38,141 bases of DNA, taken from NCBI GenBank assembly GCA_964481765.1, contig CAYZVJ010000020.1, positions 1-38,141 on the forward strand, read 5' to 3'. The notes below the pieces were generated by a model that saw only the letters and a program-made list of their open reading frames with translations, was not told where the DNA came from and made no database searches. The translations under genes were made by a program, and so were the position numbers. This stretch comes from G020353115 sp964481765. Lineage in GTDB: Bacteria > Bacteroidota > Bacteroidia > Bacteroidales > VadinHA17. Shown piece by piece: positions 1-8,393 of the stretch; the first letter of the stretch is position 1, and the number at the start of each line of letters is the position of its first letter.

Positions 1-36
1 CACAAAATATTCTAAAGACTGCGGACTTATTATCTC

Positions 37-237
37 GTCACGCGTTACGCGTCACTGCTGACTGCCTACTGCTTACTGCGTACTCCTTTCCTTCATCCAT
101 CGTCCATCAACCTTCATCCCTCCATGCTCCATGCCCTTTGCCCTATTATATCTGCAATTCGAAATTTCCATCTCTCCCCTCACTTAGTCCCTTCGTCCCT
201 CACTTATAACTTATTAACCTATAACTTATCAACTTCC
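37..237. repeat. Degenerate 7-nt-period repeat mosaic, non-coding
   Basis: This intergenic stretch is made of short units that keep a 7-nucleotide phase while their sequence drifts. From 37 to about 141 the phase is unbroken: GTCACGC at 37, GTTACGC at 44, CCTACTG at 65, TCATCCA at 93 and TCCATGC at both 121 and 128. ACTGC recurs exactly at 54, 61, 68 and 75. After a less regular part (142-200), AACTTAT-like units recur from 201 to the EF-G2 stop codon with spacing 7, 7 or 8. The plus strand is pyrimidine-rich. Open frames through it are not credible genes. The nearest precedent I know is the heptanucleotide STRR sequences of cyanobacteria. Any function is unknown. Confidence 0.75.
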
Positions 238-2394
238 TCACTCCTCTTCTTTCTCTGCCTCATATGCTTTCAGCAGCTCTTCCTGCAGGTCGCCGGGAAC
301 CTGGACGTATTCGGCAAATTTCATGGAGTACATTGCGCGGCCATTGGTAAGGGAACTGAGGGCTGTTGAGTATTTTCCCATTTCTGCCAGTGGAACCTTG
401 GCAGAAATTTTCTCAAATCCTTTTTCGCTGGACATGCCCAGCACCATGCCTCTTCTACCCTGCAGATCACTCATCACATCACCCATCCGGTCAGCAGGAA
501 CCAGTACCTCTAACTCATAAACCGGTTCCATGATTTTCGGCCCGGCATTTTTGAATGCATTGCTGAATGCATTTCGTCCTGCAAGTTTAAAGGATATTTC
601 GTTGGAGTCAACCGGGTGCATCTTTCCATCATATACGGCAACCCGGATATCCCTGGCATAGGATCCGGTCAGGGGACCCTCTTCCATTTTCTCCATGATC
701 CCTTTTAAAATAGCGGGCAGAAAGCGAGCATCGATTGATCCACCCACGATACAGTTGTAATAGATCAGTTTTCCACCCCATTCAAGATTGTATTCTTCTT
801 TATTCCTGACATTCACTTTAATCTCTTTCCCATTGACCTTGTAAACTTTTGGATCCGGTAATTCTTCAGAGTAGGGCTCAATGACCAGGTGCACTTCGCC
901 GAACTGACCGGCTCCACCTGACTGTTTTTTATGACGGTATTCCGCCTGTGCTATTTTGGTGATCGTTTCCCGGTAAGGGATTTTCGGAGCAATAAAATCG
1001 CACTCAACATGAAACACATTATCGAGATGCCACTTCAATATATTCAGGTGGTACTCCCCCTGCCCGTGAATAATAATCTGTTTTAGCTCTTTCGAATATT
1101 CAATTACAATGGTGGGATCTTCCTGGTGCATTCTTTGCAATCCTTCACCCAGTTTCTCTTCGTCACCTTCACTTTTCGGTTTGATTGCAGTGCGGTATTT
1201 CGGTTCCGGGAACTTGATGGGTTCAAAGGTCCATGATTGTCCGGAGGCCGTAAGGGTATGGTTTGTTTTGGTATTTTTCAGTTTAACCGTTGCACCGATA
1301 TCACCGGCGGATAATTTGTCCACCTTATTTCTCTTCTTTCCGGCAACAACGTATATCTGAGCCATTCTTTCCTTGGTCTGCGAGTTGTTATTCACCAGGT
1401 CCATGCTTTCGCTGATCTCACCCGACATGACCTTGAAGTAATTGATCTCACCAATATGCTCCTCGATTGATGTCTTGAAAACAAAAAGGGAGGGACTTCC
1501 TTTTGGGTCGCATGCGATCTCTTTATCCTGTGAATTTTTCGGTGCCGGTAAATCGGCAGCCGATGGAGCGGTGTTGTTGATGAACTCAAGAAGCCGTTCC
1601 ACACCCATGTTCTGCCTTGCCGATGTACAGAAAACCGGGAATATTCCCCGCTGGATCAGCCCGGCAGTAATGCCTTTCCTCATTTCGTCCTCATCCAGTG
1701 TATCTTTTTCGAAAAAAAGCTCCATCAACTCTTCATCATTTTCTGCTGCCTTTTCTACCAGTTCGTTGTGCAACTCCTCCGCCTTTTCCTTTTGATCATC
1801 GGGAATATCGATAATCTCCGGAGTACCGCCATCGGAAGGGTACCTGTACATTTTCATTTTCATGACATCCACCAATGCATTGAAACCAGTTCCTTCATTT
1901 ACAGGATATTGAATGATAGTTACATTGTTCCCAAACCGTTCTTTTGCCATTTCAATGGCTTTATCAAAATGGGATTTTTCGTGGTCAACCGAGTTGACAA
2001 CAAAAACCATGGGCTTGTTAACCTCGCCTGCTTTTCTGAAATGAATTTCGGTTCCGACCTCGATGGCGTTTTGTGCGTTGATCAACAGGATCCCTGTATC
2101 AGCAGCCCTGAGGGCAGATATTACTCCACCCACGAAATCATCCAATCCCGGTGTGTCGATGATATTCACCTTCTGGTTCTGGTATTCGGTATAAAGCACG
2201 GTGGAAAATATACTGTTCCCGTTTTCGTGTTCAATCTGATTGTAATCGGACGTGGTATTTTTATTCTCAACAGCCCCTCTTCTTTCAATGATTTTTCCTT
2301 CAAACAGCATTGCTTCTGCCAGGGTTGTTTTTCCAGAGCCTGAATTTCCCAACAAGACAACATTTTTAATTTGATCCGTCTGATAAGTTTTCAT
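238..2394 (-). CDS. fusA2: EF-G paralog (EF-G2 type) with altered GTPase motifs
   Basis: This 718-residue protein has the whole EF-G architecture: G domain, domain II, domain III, domain IV with the loop HKKQSGGAGQFGEV, and domain V. The P-loop GNSGSGKTT (16-24) is intact. Three other GTPase motifs differ from the canonical EF-G encoded at 3545: switch I ERGIT is ENGNS (57-61), the DTPGH motif is DTPGL (80-84, losing the catalytic-type His), and NKMD is NSVD (134-137). It matches my recollection of Bacteroides EF-G2, reported as a GTPase-deficient translocation factor used during starvation and gut colonisation. It starts at an ATG and is transcribed away from rpsL from a good promoter at 2463-2492. 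Its role is inferred: ribosomal translocation at low energy cost. Identity as an EF-G-like factor is near certain; lack of GTPase activity is a prediction. Confidence 0.93.
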   Translation of the reverse strand: MKTYQTDQIKNVVLLGNSGSGKTTLAEAMLFEGKIIERRGAVENKNTTSDYNQIEHENGNSIFSTVLYTEYQNQKVNIIDTPGLDDFVGGVISALRAADTGILLINAQNAIEVGTEIHFRKAGEVNKPMVFVVNSVDHEKSHFDKAIEMAKERFGNNVTIIQYPVNEGTGFNALVDVMKMKMYRYPSDGGTPEIIDIPDDQKEKAEELHNELVEKAAENDEELMELFFEKDTLDEDEMRKGITAGLIQRGIFPVFCTSARQNMGVERLLEFINNTAPSAADLPAPKNSQDKEIACDPKGSPSLFVFKTSIEEHIGEINYFKVMSGEISESMDLVNNNSQTKERMAQIYVVAGKKRNKVDKLSAGDIGATVKLKNTKTNHTLTASGQSWTFEPIKFPEPKYRTAIKPKSEGDEEKLGEGLQRMHQEDPTIVIEYSKELKQIIIHGQGEYHLNILKWHLDNVFHVECDFIAPKIPYRETITKIAQAEYRHKKQSGGAGQFGEVHLVIEPYSEELPDPKVYKVNGKEIKVNVRNKEEYNLEWGGKLIYYNCIVGGSIDARFLPAILKGIMEKMEEGPLTGSYARDIRVAVYDGKMHPVDSNEISFKLAGRNAFSNAFKNAGPKIMEPVYELEVLVPADRMGDVMSDLQGRRGMVLGMSSEKGFEKISAKVPLAEMGKYSTALSSLTNGRAMYSMKFAEYVQVPGDLQEELLKAYEAEKEEE

Positions 2395-2462
2395 TTTATC
2401 ACGATGATTTTCAGTTTATATATTATGATTTTTGTTCGCGTTACCCGGTTTAAAATGCGCCC

Positions 2463-2492
2463 CAAAAGTAATAATTTTTTATATACCTGCAA
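2463..2492 (-). promoter_or_regulatory. Bacteroidota-type promoter for the EF-G2 gene
   Basis: On the minus strand, TACTTTTG (plus-strand 2463-2470) fits the Bacteroidota -7 consensus TAnnTTTG exactly. A TTG (plus-strand 2490-2492) lies 19 nt upstream, the expected place for the -33 element. The predicted leader before the ATG at 2394 is about 60 nt. Confidence 0.65.
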
Positions 2493-2562
2493 TAGGTGAA
2501 AATGATTTATAGAAAATGATTTACCGCAGCTGTGACGGGTAAAATTTAATCTTTATTCATTG

Positions 2563-2591
2563 TTGTTTTTTAAAAAAAAAGAATACCTTTG
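2563..2591 (+). promoter_or_regulatory. Bacteroidota-type promoter for the ribosomal operon
   Basis: TACCTTTG at 2584-2591 fits TAnnTTTG exactly. TTG at 2563-2565 stands 18 nt upstream as the -33 element (another TTG at 2560-2562 gives 21 nt). The spacer is an A/T-rich tract with long T and A runs. Transcription would start about 40 nt before the rpsL ATG. The two divergent promoters lie about 90 bp apart. Confidence 0.7.
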
Positions 2592-2637
2592 CACACCGAT
2601 TTGAAAAAGTAGATTTTTAACGTAAATCATACTGTTT

Positions 2638-3012
2638 ATGCCAACAATACAACAGTTAGTTCGAAAAGGAAGAAAGAAGCTTGTCGATAAAAGCAAGGCG
2701 CCTGCTCTGGATTCTTGTCCGCAGCGGAGAGGTGTGTGTGTGCGTGTTTATACCACCACACCCAAAAAACCAAATTCGGCGATGAGAAAAGTTGCACGGG
2801 TACGATTGACCAATCAGAAGGAGGTGAATGCCTATATACCCGGAGAAGGACATAATCTCCAGGAGCACTCCATCGTATTGATCAGGGGCGGCAGGGTAAA
2901 GGATCTGCCCGGTGTCCGTTATCACCTTATCCGTGGTGCACTTGATACATCCGGTGTGGATGGACGGACACAACGGAGATCAAAGTATGGAACAAAAAGA
3001 CCCAGGAAGTAA
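2638..3012 (+). CDS. rpsL: 30S ribosomal protein S12
   Basis: S12 sits at the decoding centre and helps monitor codon-anticodon pairing. The 124-residue protein carries the family signature TTTPKKPNSAMRKVARVRL and the loop GGRVKDLPGVRYH. The residues where streptomycin-resistance changes are known in other bacteria, K43 and K88, have the wild-type identity. It is the first gene of the long operon, 22 nt before rpsG. No Shine-Dalgarno sequence precedes the ATG; the leader is A/T-rich, as usual for this phylum. Confidence 0.98.
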   Translation: MPTIQQLVRKGRKKLVDKSKAPALDSCPQRRGVCVRVYTTTPKKPNSAMRKVARVRLTNQKEVNAYIPGEGHNLQEHSIVLIRGGRVKDLPGVRYHLIRGALDTSGVDGRTQRRSKYGTKRPRK

Positions 3013-3033
3013 TCGAAAAATGGAGCATGTAAA

Positions 3034-3510
3034 ATGAGAAAATCCAAACCAAAAAAACGAATTCTGTTACCGGATCCCAAATTCAATGATCCTCTGGTAA
3101 CCCGGTTTGTCAATAACCTGATGTTAGAGGGTAAAAAGAGCCTGGCTTATTCAACATTTTACCAAGCACTCGATATTGTAGGAGATAAGGTTCAAGATGC
3201 CGAAAAAACTCCACTGGAGATCTGGAAAAAAGCATTGGAAAACATTACACCAAACGTGGAGGTTAAAAGCCGCCGGGTAGGAGGCGCAACATTCCAGGTT
3301 CCTTTGGAAGTAAGACCCGACCGGAAAGTATCCATCAGCATGAAAAACCTGATCCTCTTCGCCCGCAAACGAAGTGGCAAGTCGATGAGCGATAAACTGG
3401 CTGCTGAGATCATTGCTGCCTATAACCTGGAGGGTGGAGCATTCAAGAAAAAAGAAGATACACACCGAATGGCAGAAGCGAATAAAGCATTTGCACATTT
3501 CCGGTTTTAA
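3034..3510 (+). CDS. rpsG: 30S ribosomal protein S7
   Basis: S7 is a primary 16S rRNA binder that organises the 30S head and contacts E-site tRNA. The 158-residue protein has the expected helical core, including the motif GGATFQVPLEVRPDRK, and ends with the conserved AFAHFRF. Its length is normal for the family. It lies between rpsL and fusA, the standard str-operon order. The ATG at 3034 gives the conserved MRKSKPKKR start. Confidence 0.98.
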   Translation: MRKSKPKKRILLPDPKFNDPLVTRFVNNLMLEGKKSLAYSTFYQALDIVGDKVQDAEKTPLEIWKKALENITPNVEVKSRRVGGATFQVPLEVRPDRKVSISMKNLILFARKRSGKSMSDKLAAEIIAAYNLEGGAFKKKEDTHRMAEANKAFAHFRF

Positions 3511-3544
3511 TCGAGTGAAATAGTCCTGTGAAGATGCATCATTT

Positions 3545-5659
3545 ATGAAAGAGAGTTTGAAATATACGAGGAACATTGGTATCATGGCTCATATCGATGC
3601 GGGAAAAACCACCACCACGGAGAGGATACTCTTCTATAGTGGTATTACCCATCGTATGGGCGAGGTACACGATGGAGCCGCACAGATGGATTGGATGGTG
3701 CAGGAACAGGAAAGAGGTATAACCATTACTTCTGCTGCTACAACTACCTTCTGGAAATATAAAAACCAGGACTACAAGATCAATATTATTGATACACCGG
3801 GACATGTCGATTTTACCGTTGAAGTGGAACGGTCACTGAGGGTACTCGATGGAGCAGTTGCCCTCTTTTGTGCTGTCGGAGGTGTTGAACCGCAATCGGA
3901 AACCGTTTGGAGACAAGCCGATAAATACCGGGTCCCCAGGATTGCCTTTGTGAATAAAATGGACCGGACCGGTGCCGATTTTTTAAGTGTTATAAACCAG
4001 ATTAAAACCAAACTCAATGCCAATCCCATTCCCATTCAAATCCCAATTGGCTCTGAAGATAACTTTCGGGGAGTGGTGGATTTGATTGAGAATAAAGCAG
4101 TAGTGTGGCATAACGACGAAACGTTGGGGACAAATTATGAGCTGACCGATGTGCCGGATGAGATGAAAGAAGAGGTGGAGGAATGGAGAGGAAAACTGGT
4201 TGAAGCCATCGCGGAAAAAGATGATACCCTGCTTGAAAAATATTTCGATGACCCCGGTTCAATTACGCCTGATCACCTGATCCCGGTTATCCGGAAATCA
4301 ACAATCGACAGAAGCATCGTTCCGGTTATGTGTGGATCCGCTTTTAAAAATAAAGGAGTGCAAAGACTCCTGGATGCCATTGCCGGATTTCTGCCAAGTC
4401 CTGTTGATGTCGGTCCGGTTTCCGGAATAAATCCCTTTACCGGTCAGGAAGTGATGAGAGCCCCTGATACAGAAGAACCACTTACCGCTCTTGTCTTTAA
4501 AATTGCTACTGATTCCTTTGTTGGCAGCCTGGCATTTTTGCGAATCTATTCTGGAACAATGGAAGCCGGAGAAATGGCCTATAATGCAAGAACCGGTAAA
4601 AAAGAGAGGATAAATCGCCTCTACCAGATGCATGCAAACAAGCAACATCCGAAAAAACAAATTGAAGCAGGGGATATCTGCGCTGCCGTTGGCTTTAAAA
4701 ACCTTAAAACAGGGGATACCCTCTGCGATCCCAGGAAACCGATAACACTGGAGACGATGGAGTTCCCGGAACCTGTGATTGGCGTGGCGATTGAACCCAA
4801 AACACAGGCCGATATCGATAAACTGGGAATCGCCCTGGGAAAACTGGCTGAAGAGGATCCCACTTTTCAGGTAAAAGTCGATGATGAATCCGGTCAGACA
4901 ATCATCAATGGTATGGGTGAGTTGCACCTGGAGATTCTAATTGACAGGATGAAAAGAGAATTTGGCATTGAATGCAATCAGGGAACACCACAGGTTGCCT
5001 ATAAGGAAGCCATAACCTCCTCCATAGAATACCGGGAATTATTCAGGAAACAAACCGGGGGTAGAGGGAAATTTGCAGATATCCTGGTTGAGATATCTCC
5101 TGCGGATAAAGGTGTTAAAGGACTTCAGTTCGAAGACCATGTGAAAGGTGGAAATATTCCAAAGGAGTTTATCCCATCCGTTGAAAAGGGATTTAAAATG
5201 GCTATGCAAAATGGGGTCCTGGCAGGCTACCCGCTGGAAAACCTGAAAGTTATATTAAAAGACGGATCATTCCATCCGGTTGACTCTGATGCACTCTCGT
5301 TTGAGATCGCAGCCAAAACAGCATTCCGAAAAGCCTGTGCCAAGGTAAACAGTGTACTGCTCGAACCCATCATGTCAGCCGAAGTGGTAACACCTGAAGA
5401 ATATATGGGCGATATCATTTCTGATTTTAACAAACGAAGAGGTCAGGTGGAAGGAATGGAATCAAAAGCCGGATCCAGGGTGATTAAAGCGAAAGTGCCA
5501 CTGGCTGAAAAATTCGGTTACGTTACCGTCCTGAGAACATTAACCTCAGGAAGAGCAACGTCAACCATGGAATTCTCACATTATGAGGAGGTTCCTCCTG
5601 AAATTTCAAAAAAAATAATTGAACGAACAAAAGGTATAATTCGTGTAACTGAATATTAA
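3545..5659 (+). CDS. fusA: Elongation factor G (canonical)
   Basis: EF-G is the GTPase that drives translocation and, with RRF, ribosome recycling. The 704-residue protein has all canonical G motifs: AHIDAGKTT (P-loop, K21), RGITI (switch I, T60), DTPGHVDF (H87) and NKMD (137-140), followed by domains II-V. Domain IV carries FRKQTGGRGKFADI. It is the normal counterpart of the altered paralog at 238-2394. No tuf gene follows; rpsJ begins one base after the stop codon, the arrangement I know from Bacteroidota. Confidence 0.98.
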   Translation: MKESLKYTRNIGIMAHIDAGKTTTTERILFYSGITHRMGEVHDGAAQMDWMVQEQERGITITSAATTTFWKYKNQDYKINIIDTPGHVDFTVEVERSLRVLDGAVALFCAVGGVEPQSETVWRQADKYRVPRIAFVNKMDRTGADFLSVINQIKTKLNANPIPIQIPIGSEDNFRGVVDLIENKAVVWHNDETLGTNYELTDVPDEMKEEVEEWRGKLVEAIAEKDDTLLEKYFDDPGSITPDHLIPVIRKSTIDRSIVPVMCGSAFKNKGVQRLLDAIAGFLPSPVDVGPVSGINPFTGQEVMRAPDTEEPLTALVFKIATDSFVGSLAFLRIYSGTMEAGEMAYNARTGKKERINRLYQMHANKQHPKKQIEAGDICAAVGFKNLKTGDTLCDPRKPITLETMEFPEPVIGVAIEPKTQADIDKLGIALGKLAEEDPTFQVKVDDESGQTIINGMGELHLEILIDRMKREFGIECNQGTPQVAYKEAITSSIEYRELFRKQTGGRGKFADILVEISPADKGVKGLQFEDHVKGGNIPKEFIPSVEKGFKMAMQNGVLAGYPLENLKVILKDGSFHPVDSDALSFEIAAKTAFRKACAKVNSVLLEPIMSAEVVTPEEYMGDIISDFNKRRGQVEGMESKAGSRVIKAKVPLAEKFGYVTVLRTLTSGRATSTMEFSHYEEVPPEISKKIIERTKGIIRVTEY

Positions 5660-5660
5660 A

Positions 5661-5966
5661 ATGAGTCAGAAGATTAGAATAAAACTCAAATCGTACGATC
5701 ACAATTTGGTGGATAAATCTGCTGAAAAGATCGTTAAAACAGTGAAATCGACCGGTGCTGTTGTTAGTGGGCCAATCCCACTGCCGACTCACAAACGGAT
5801 ATTTACCGTTTTACGCTCTCCTTTTGTAAATAAAAAGTCGAGAGAACAGTTTCAACTCTCCTCCTTTAAACGATTGCTGGATATCTACAGTTCAACTCCA
5901 AAAACCATTGATGCGTTAATGAAATTGGAACTGCCCAGCGGTGTGGAAGTTGAAATTAAGGTTTAA
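5661..5966 (+). CDS. rpsJ: 30S ribosomal protein S10
   Basis: S10 is a 30S head protein and, as NusE in other bacteria, also a transcription antitermination partner. The 101-residue sequence has the family core SGPIPLPTHKRIFTVLRSPF and ends in LPSGVEVEIKV. The ATG lies one base after the fusA stop, so tight co-translation with fusA is likely. It starts the S10 section of the merged operon. Confidence 0.98.
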   Translation: MSQKIRIKLKSYDHNLVDKSAEKIVKTVKSTGAVVSGPIPLPTHKRIFTVLRSPFVNKKSREQFQLSSFKRLLDIYSSTPKTIDALMKLELPSGVEVEIKV

Positions 5967-5990
5967 CTATCGTAAAAGTGCTGAACAAAA

Positions 5991-6608
5991 ATGCAAGGAT
6001 TAATTGGTAAAAAGATTGGAATGACCTCCCTGTTTGATGACAATGGGAAGAATATCCCCTGTACGGTACTGGAAGCCGGACCCTGTGTGGTTACACAAAT
6101 AAAAACAAAGGACAAGGATGGGTATAAGGCTGTACAACTTGCTTTCGACGATAAGAAGGAGAAACGTACCTCAAACCCGGAGATGGGGCATTTCAAAAAA
6201 GCAAAAACAAAACCCAAAAGAAAACTGGCGGAATTTTCCGGTTTCGGCGAAGAGGTTAATCTGGGTGATGTGCTGAAGGTAAATCTCTTTGACGACGATA
6301 CCTGGCTGGATGTCCGTGGATATGCTAAGGGAAAAGGATTCCAGGGTGTGGTTAAACGTTATGGATTCCATGGTGTTGGCGACAAAACCCATGGACAGCA
6401 TAACCGCGAACGTGCACCAGGATCCCTGGGAGCATCATCATTCCCCTCCCGTGTGTTCAAAGGCATGAGAATGGGCGGCCGAACCGGAGGACAACTGGTA
6501 ATGGCAATCAGCCTTCGCGTAATGAAAATTATGCATGATGATAATCTATTAATCGTAAAAGGATCAGTTCCGGGCCCCAATGGTGGCTATGTAATAATTA
6601 CAAAGTAA
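5991..6608 (+). CDS. rplC: 50S ribosomal protein L3
   Basis: L3 is an early 23S rRNA binder whose extension reaches the peptidyl transferase centre. The 205-residue protein starts MQGLIGKKIGMT and has the core KGKGFQGVVKRYGF. At the place where E. coli L3 carries the methylated glutamine (GQNQ, target of PrmB), this protein reads GASS (147-150), so that modification site is absent. The stop codon overlaps the rplD start by one base (TAATG at 6606-6610), implying translational coupling. Confidence 0.97.
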   Translation: MQGLIGKKIGMTSLFDDNGKNIPCTVLEAGPCVVTQIKTKDKDGYKAVQLAFDDKKEKRTSNPEMGHFKKAKTKPKRKLAEFSGFGEEVNLGDVLKVNLFDDDTWLDVRGYAKGKGFQGVVKRYGFHGVGDKTHGQHNRERAPGSLGASSFPSRVFKGMRMGGRTGGQLVMAISLRVMKIMHDDNLLIVKGSVPGPNGGYVIITK

Positions 6609-7240
6609 TGAAAGTAGAAGTTATAAATATTGAAGGTGAAAATACCGGGAAAAAGGTTGAATTGAATAATTCAATCTTTGGTATAGAGCCAAATGACCAT
6701 GCCATATACCTTGATACCAAACAGTATCTGGCAAATAAAAGGCAGGGTACATCAAAGACCAAGGAACGGAGTGAAATCACCGGAAGCACACGAAAGATCA
6801 AACGCCAGAAAGGAACCGGTACAGCTCGTGCTGGTAATATCAAATCACCCATCTTCCGGGGAGGAGGAAGAGCTTTTGGCCCGGCACCCAGAGATTATGG
6901 CTTTAAATTGAATAAAAAAGTGAAACAACTGGCCAGAAAATCTGCCCTCTCCTATAAAGCAAAAGAGAAAAAAATCATCGTTCTGGAAGACTTTGATATG
7001 GAAGCCCCCAGAACAAAAGAATTCGCTGGTATTCATTCACTTATCAACCAGGGAAACAAAAATTCCCTCTACGTTTTACCCGAACAAAATAAAAATATAT
7101 ATTTGTCTTCTCGAAATTTTACGGGTGCCAAAGTCGTAACAGTTTCAGAATTAAATACATACGATATAGTGCGTGCGTCAAATCTGGTGCTTGCTGAGAG
7201 TACAATTGACGTTTTGAACCGAACGTTTGGAATATCATAA
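6608..7240 (+). CDS. rplD: 50S ribosomal protein L4
   Basis: L4 lines the polypeptide exit tunnel and in enterobacteria represses the S10 operon. The 210-residue protein carries the tunnel-loop region rich in Arg, Lys and Gly, including KGTGTARAGNIKSPIFRGGG, and the following ALSYKAKE helix. Its start overlaps the rplC stop (TAATG). I see no clear L4-binding leader hairpin upstream of rpsJ, so autoregulation as in E. coli cannot be claimed. Confidence 0.97.
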   Translation: MKVEVINIEGENTGKKVELNNSIFGIEPNDHAIYLDTKQYLANKRQGTSKTKERSEITGSTRKIKRQKGTGTARAGNIKSPIFRGGGRAFGPAPRDYGFKLNKKVKQLARKSALSYKAKEKKIIVLEDFDMEAPRTKEFAGIHSLINQGNKNSLYVLPEQNKNIYLSSRNFTGAKVVTVSELNTYDIVRASNLVLAESTIDVLNRTFGIS

Positions 7241-7250
7241 ATAAATTGTG

Positions 7251-7541
7251 ATGAGTATTTTAATAAAGCCTATAGTAACTGAGAAAATGACTGACCAGGG
7301 TGAGGAGATGAACCGGTATGGATTTATCGTTAAAAAAACGGCCAACAAAATTGAAATTAAACGAGCAGTTGAAGAGTTGTATGGCGTGACAGTCCAGTCG
7401 GTGAATACCATGCGTTATGGCGGCAAAGCCAAATCGAGGTTTACCAAGTCAGGCATGATAACCGGAAAATCAAAATCCTATAAGAAGGCGATTATTACCC
7501 TGGCCGAAGGCGAAAACATTGATTTTTACAGCAATATTTAA
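7251..7541 (+). CDS. rplW: 50S ribosomal protein L23
   Basis: L23 sits at the tunnel exit and is the docking site for trigger factor and SRP. I chose the ATG at 7251 (MSILIKPIVTEKM, 96 residues) over the in-frame GTG one codon upstream. The motifs PIVTEKMTDQGE, YGFIVKKTANKIEIKRAVE and YGVTVQSVNTM are typical. It ends six bases before rplB. Confidence 0.97.
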   Translation: MSILIKPIVTEKMTDQGEEMNRYGFIVKKTANKIEIKRAVEELYGVTVQSVNTMRYGGKAKSRFTKSGMITGKSKSYKKAIITLAEGENIDFYSNI

Positions 7542-7547
7542 GGAATT

Positions 7548-8369
7548 ATGGCTTCTCGAAAAGTAAAACCGGTTACCCCCGGACAGCGACATAAGATCAT
7601 CAGTGCTTTCGATGATTTAACCTCCACTGTTCCTGAAAAATCGCTCCTTCATCCGTTGAAAAAAAGTGGCGGACGGAACAGCAGTGGCAAAATGACCATG
7701 AGATACATGGGTGGGGGACATAAGCGAAGATATCGCTCAATCGATTTTTTACGCGAAAAAGATGGAATCCCCGCAGTGGTTAAATCAATCGAGTATGATC
7801 CCAACCGCAGTGCCAGAATCGCACTGGTGGTCTATGCTGATGGAGAAAAACGGTATATCATAGCACCCAATGGACTGAAAACGGGAAACACGATACAATC
7901 CGGACCCGGTGTACCTCCCGAACCGGGAAATACACTGTTACTCTCGGATATCCCATTGGGTACAATTATTCATAATATAGAATTGAAACCGGGAAAAGGA
8001 GGAGCTATGGCCAGAAGTGCCGGCTCGTTTGCGCAACTTACCTCCAGAGATGGTAAGTACGCAATCATTAAACTTCCATCCGGTGAATCCAGAATGGTGC
8101 TGGTAACCTGTAAAGCAACGATCGGTGCCGTTTCTAATGCCGACCATGGAGCGGAATCCTCTGGTAAGGCAGGACGTAGCCGGTGGCTCGGCAGGAGACC
8201 AAGAGTGCGCGGAGTGGTGATGAATCCGGTGGACCATCCAATGGGAGGTGGTGAAGGAAGAGCATCCGGCGGACATCCCAGATCGCGAAAAGGAATCCCG
8301 GCAAAAGGATACAAAACAAGAGCCAGGAAAAAACAATCCAACAGATACATTGTTGAAAAGAGGAAATAA
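7548..8369 (+). CDS. rplB: 50S ribosomal protein L2
   Basis: L2 is needed for subunit association and peptidyl transferase function. The 273-residue protein shows the RNA-binding core and the highly conserved C-terminal motif NPVDHPMGGGEGR. The essential-type histidine of VDHP is present, while the His that usually follows Pro is Met. The C terminus is rich in Lys and Arg, as normal. It starts MASRKVKPVTPGQRH, typical of the phylum. Confidence 0.98.
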   Translation: MASRKVKPVTPGQRHKIISAFDDLTSTVPEKSLLHPLKKSGGRNSSGKMTMRYMGGGHKRRYRSIDFLREKDGIPAVVKSIEYDPNRSARIALVVYADGEKRYIIAPNGLKTGNTIQSGPGVPPEPGNTLLLSDIPLGTIIHNIELKPGKGGAMARSAGSFAQLTSRDGKYAIIKLPSGESRMVLVTCKATIGAVSNADHGAESSGKAGRSRWLGRRPRVRGVVMNPVDHPMGGGEGRASGGHPRSRKGIPAKGYKTRARKKQSNRYIVEKRK

Positions 8370-8393
8370 CAATCAGAATAACCAGAGAATAGT

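Noticed and set aside
124..369. Open frame of 81 codons on the plus strand at the left edge
   Set aside because: Its first half is the 7-nt repeat mosaic and its second half is antisense to the EF-G2 end; the product is low-complexity with no family match.
1768..2343. Open frame of 191 codons antisense to the EF-G2 gene
   Set aside because: It is a shadow of a strongly conserved coding sequence on the other strand and has no recognisable domain.
5600..5700. A missing or deleted tuf gene between fusA and rpsJ
   Set aside because: The fusA-rpsJ junction without tuf is the usual arrangement in Bacteroidota and the two genes are separated by one base.
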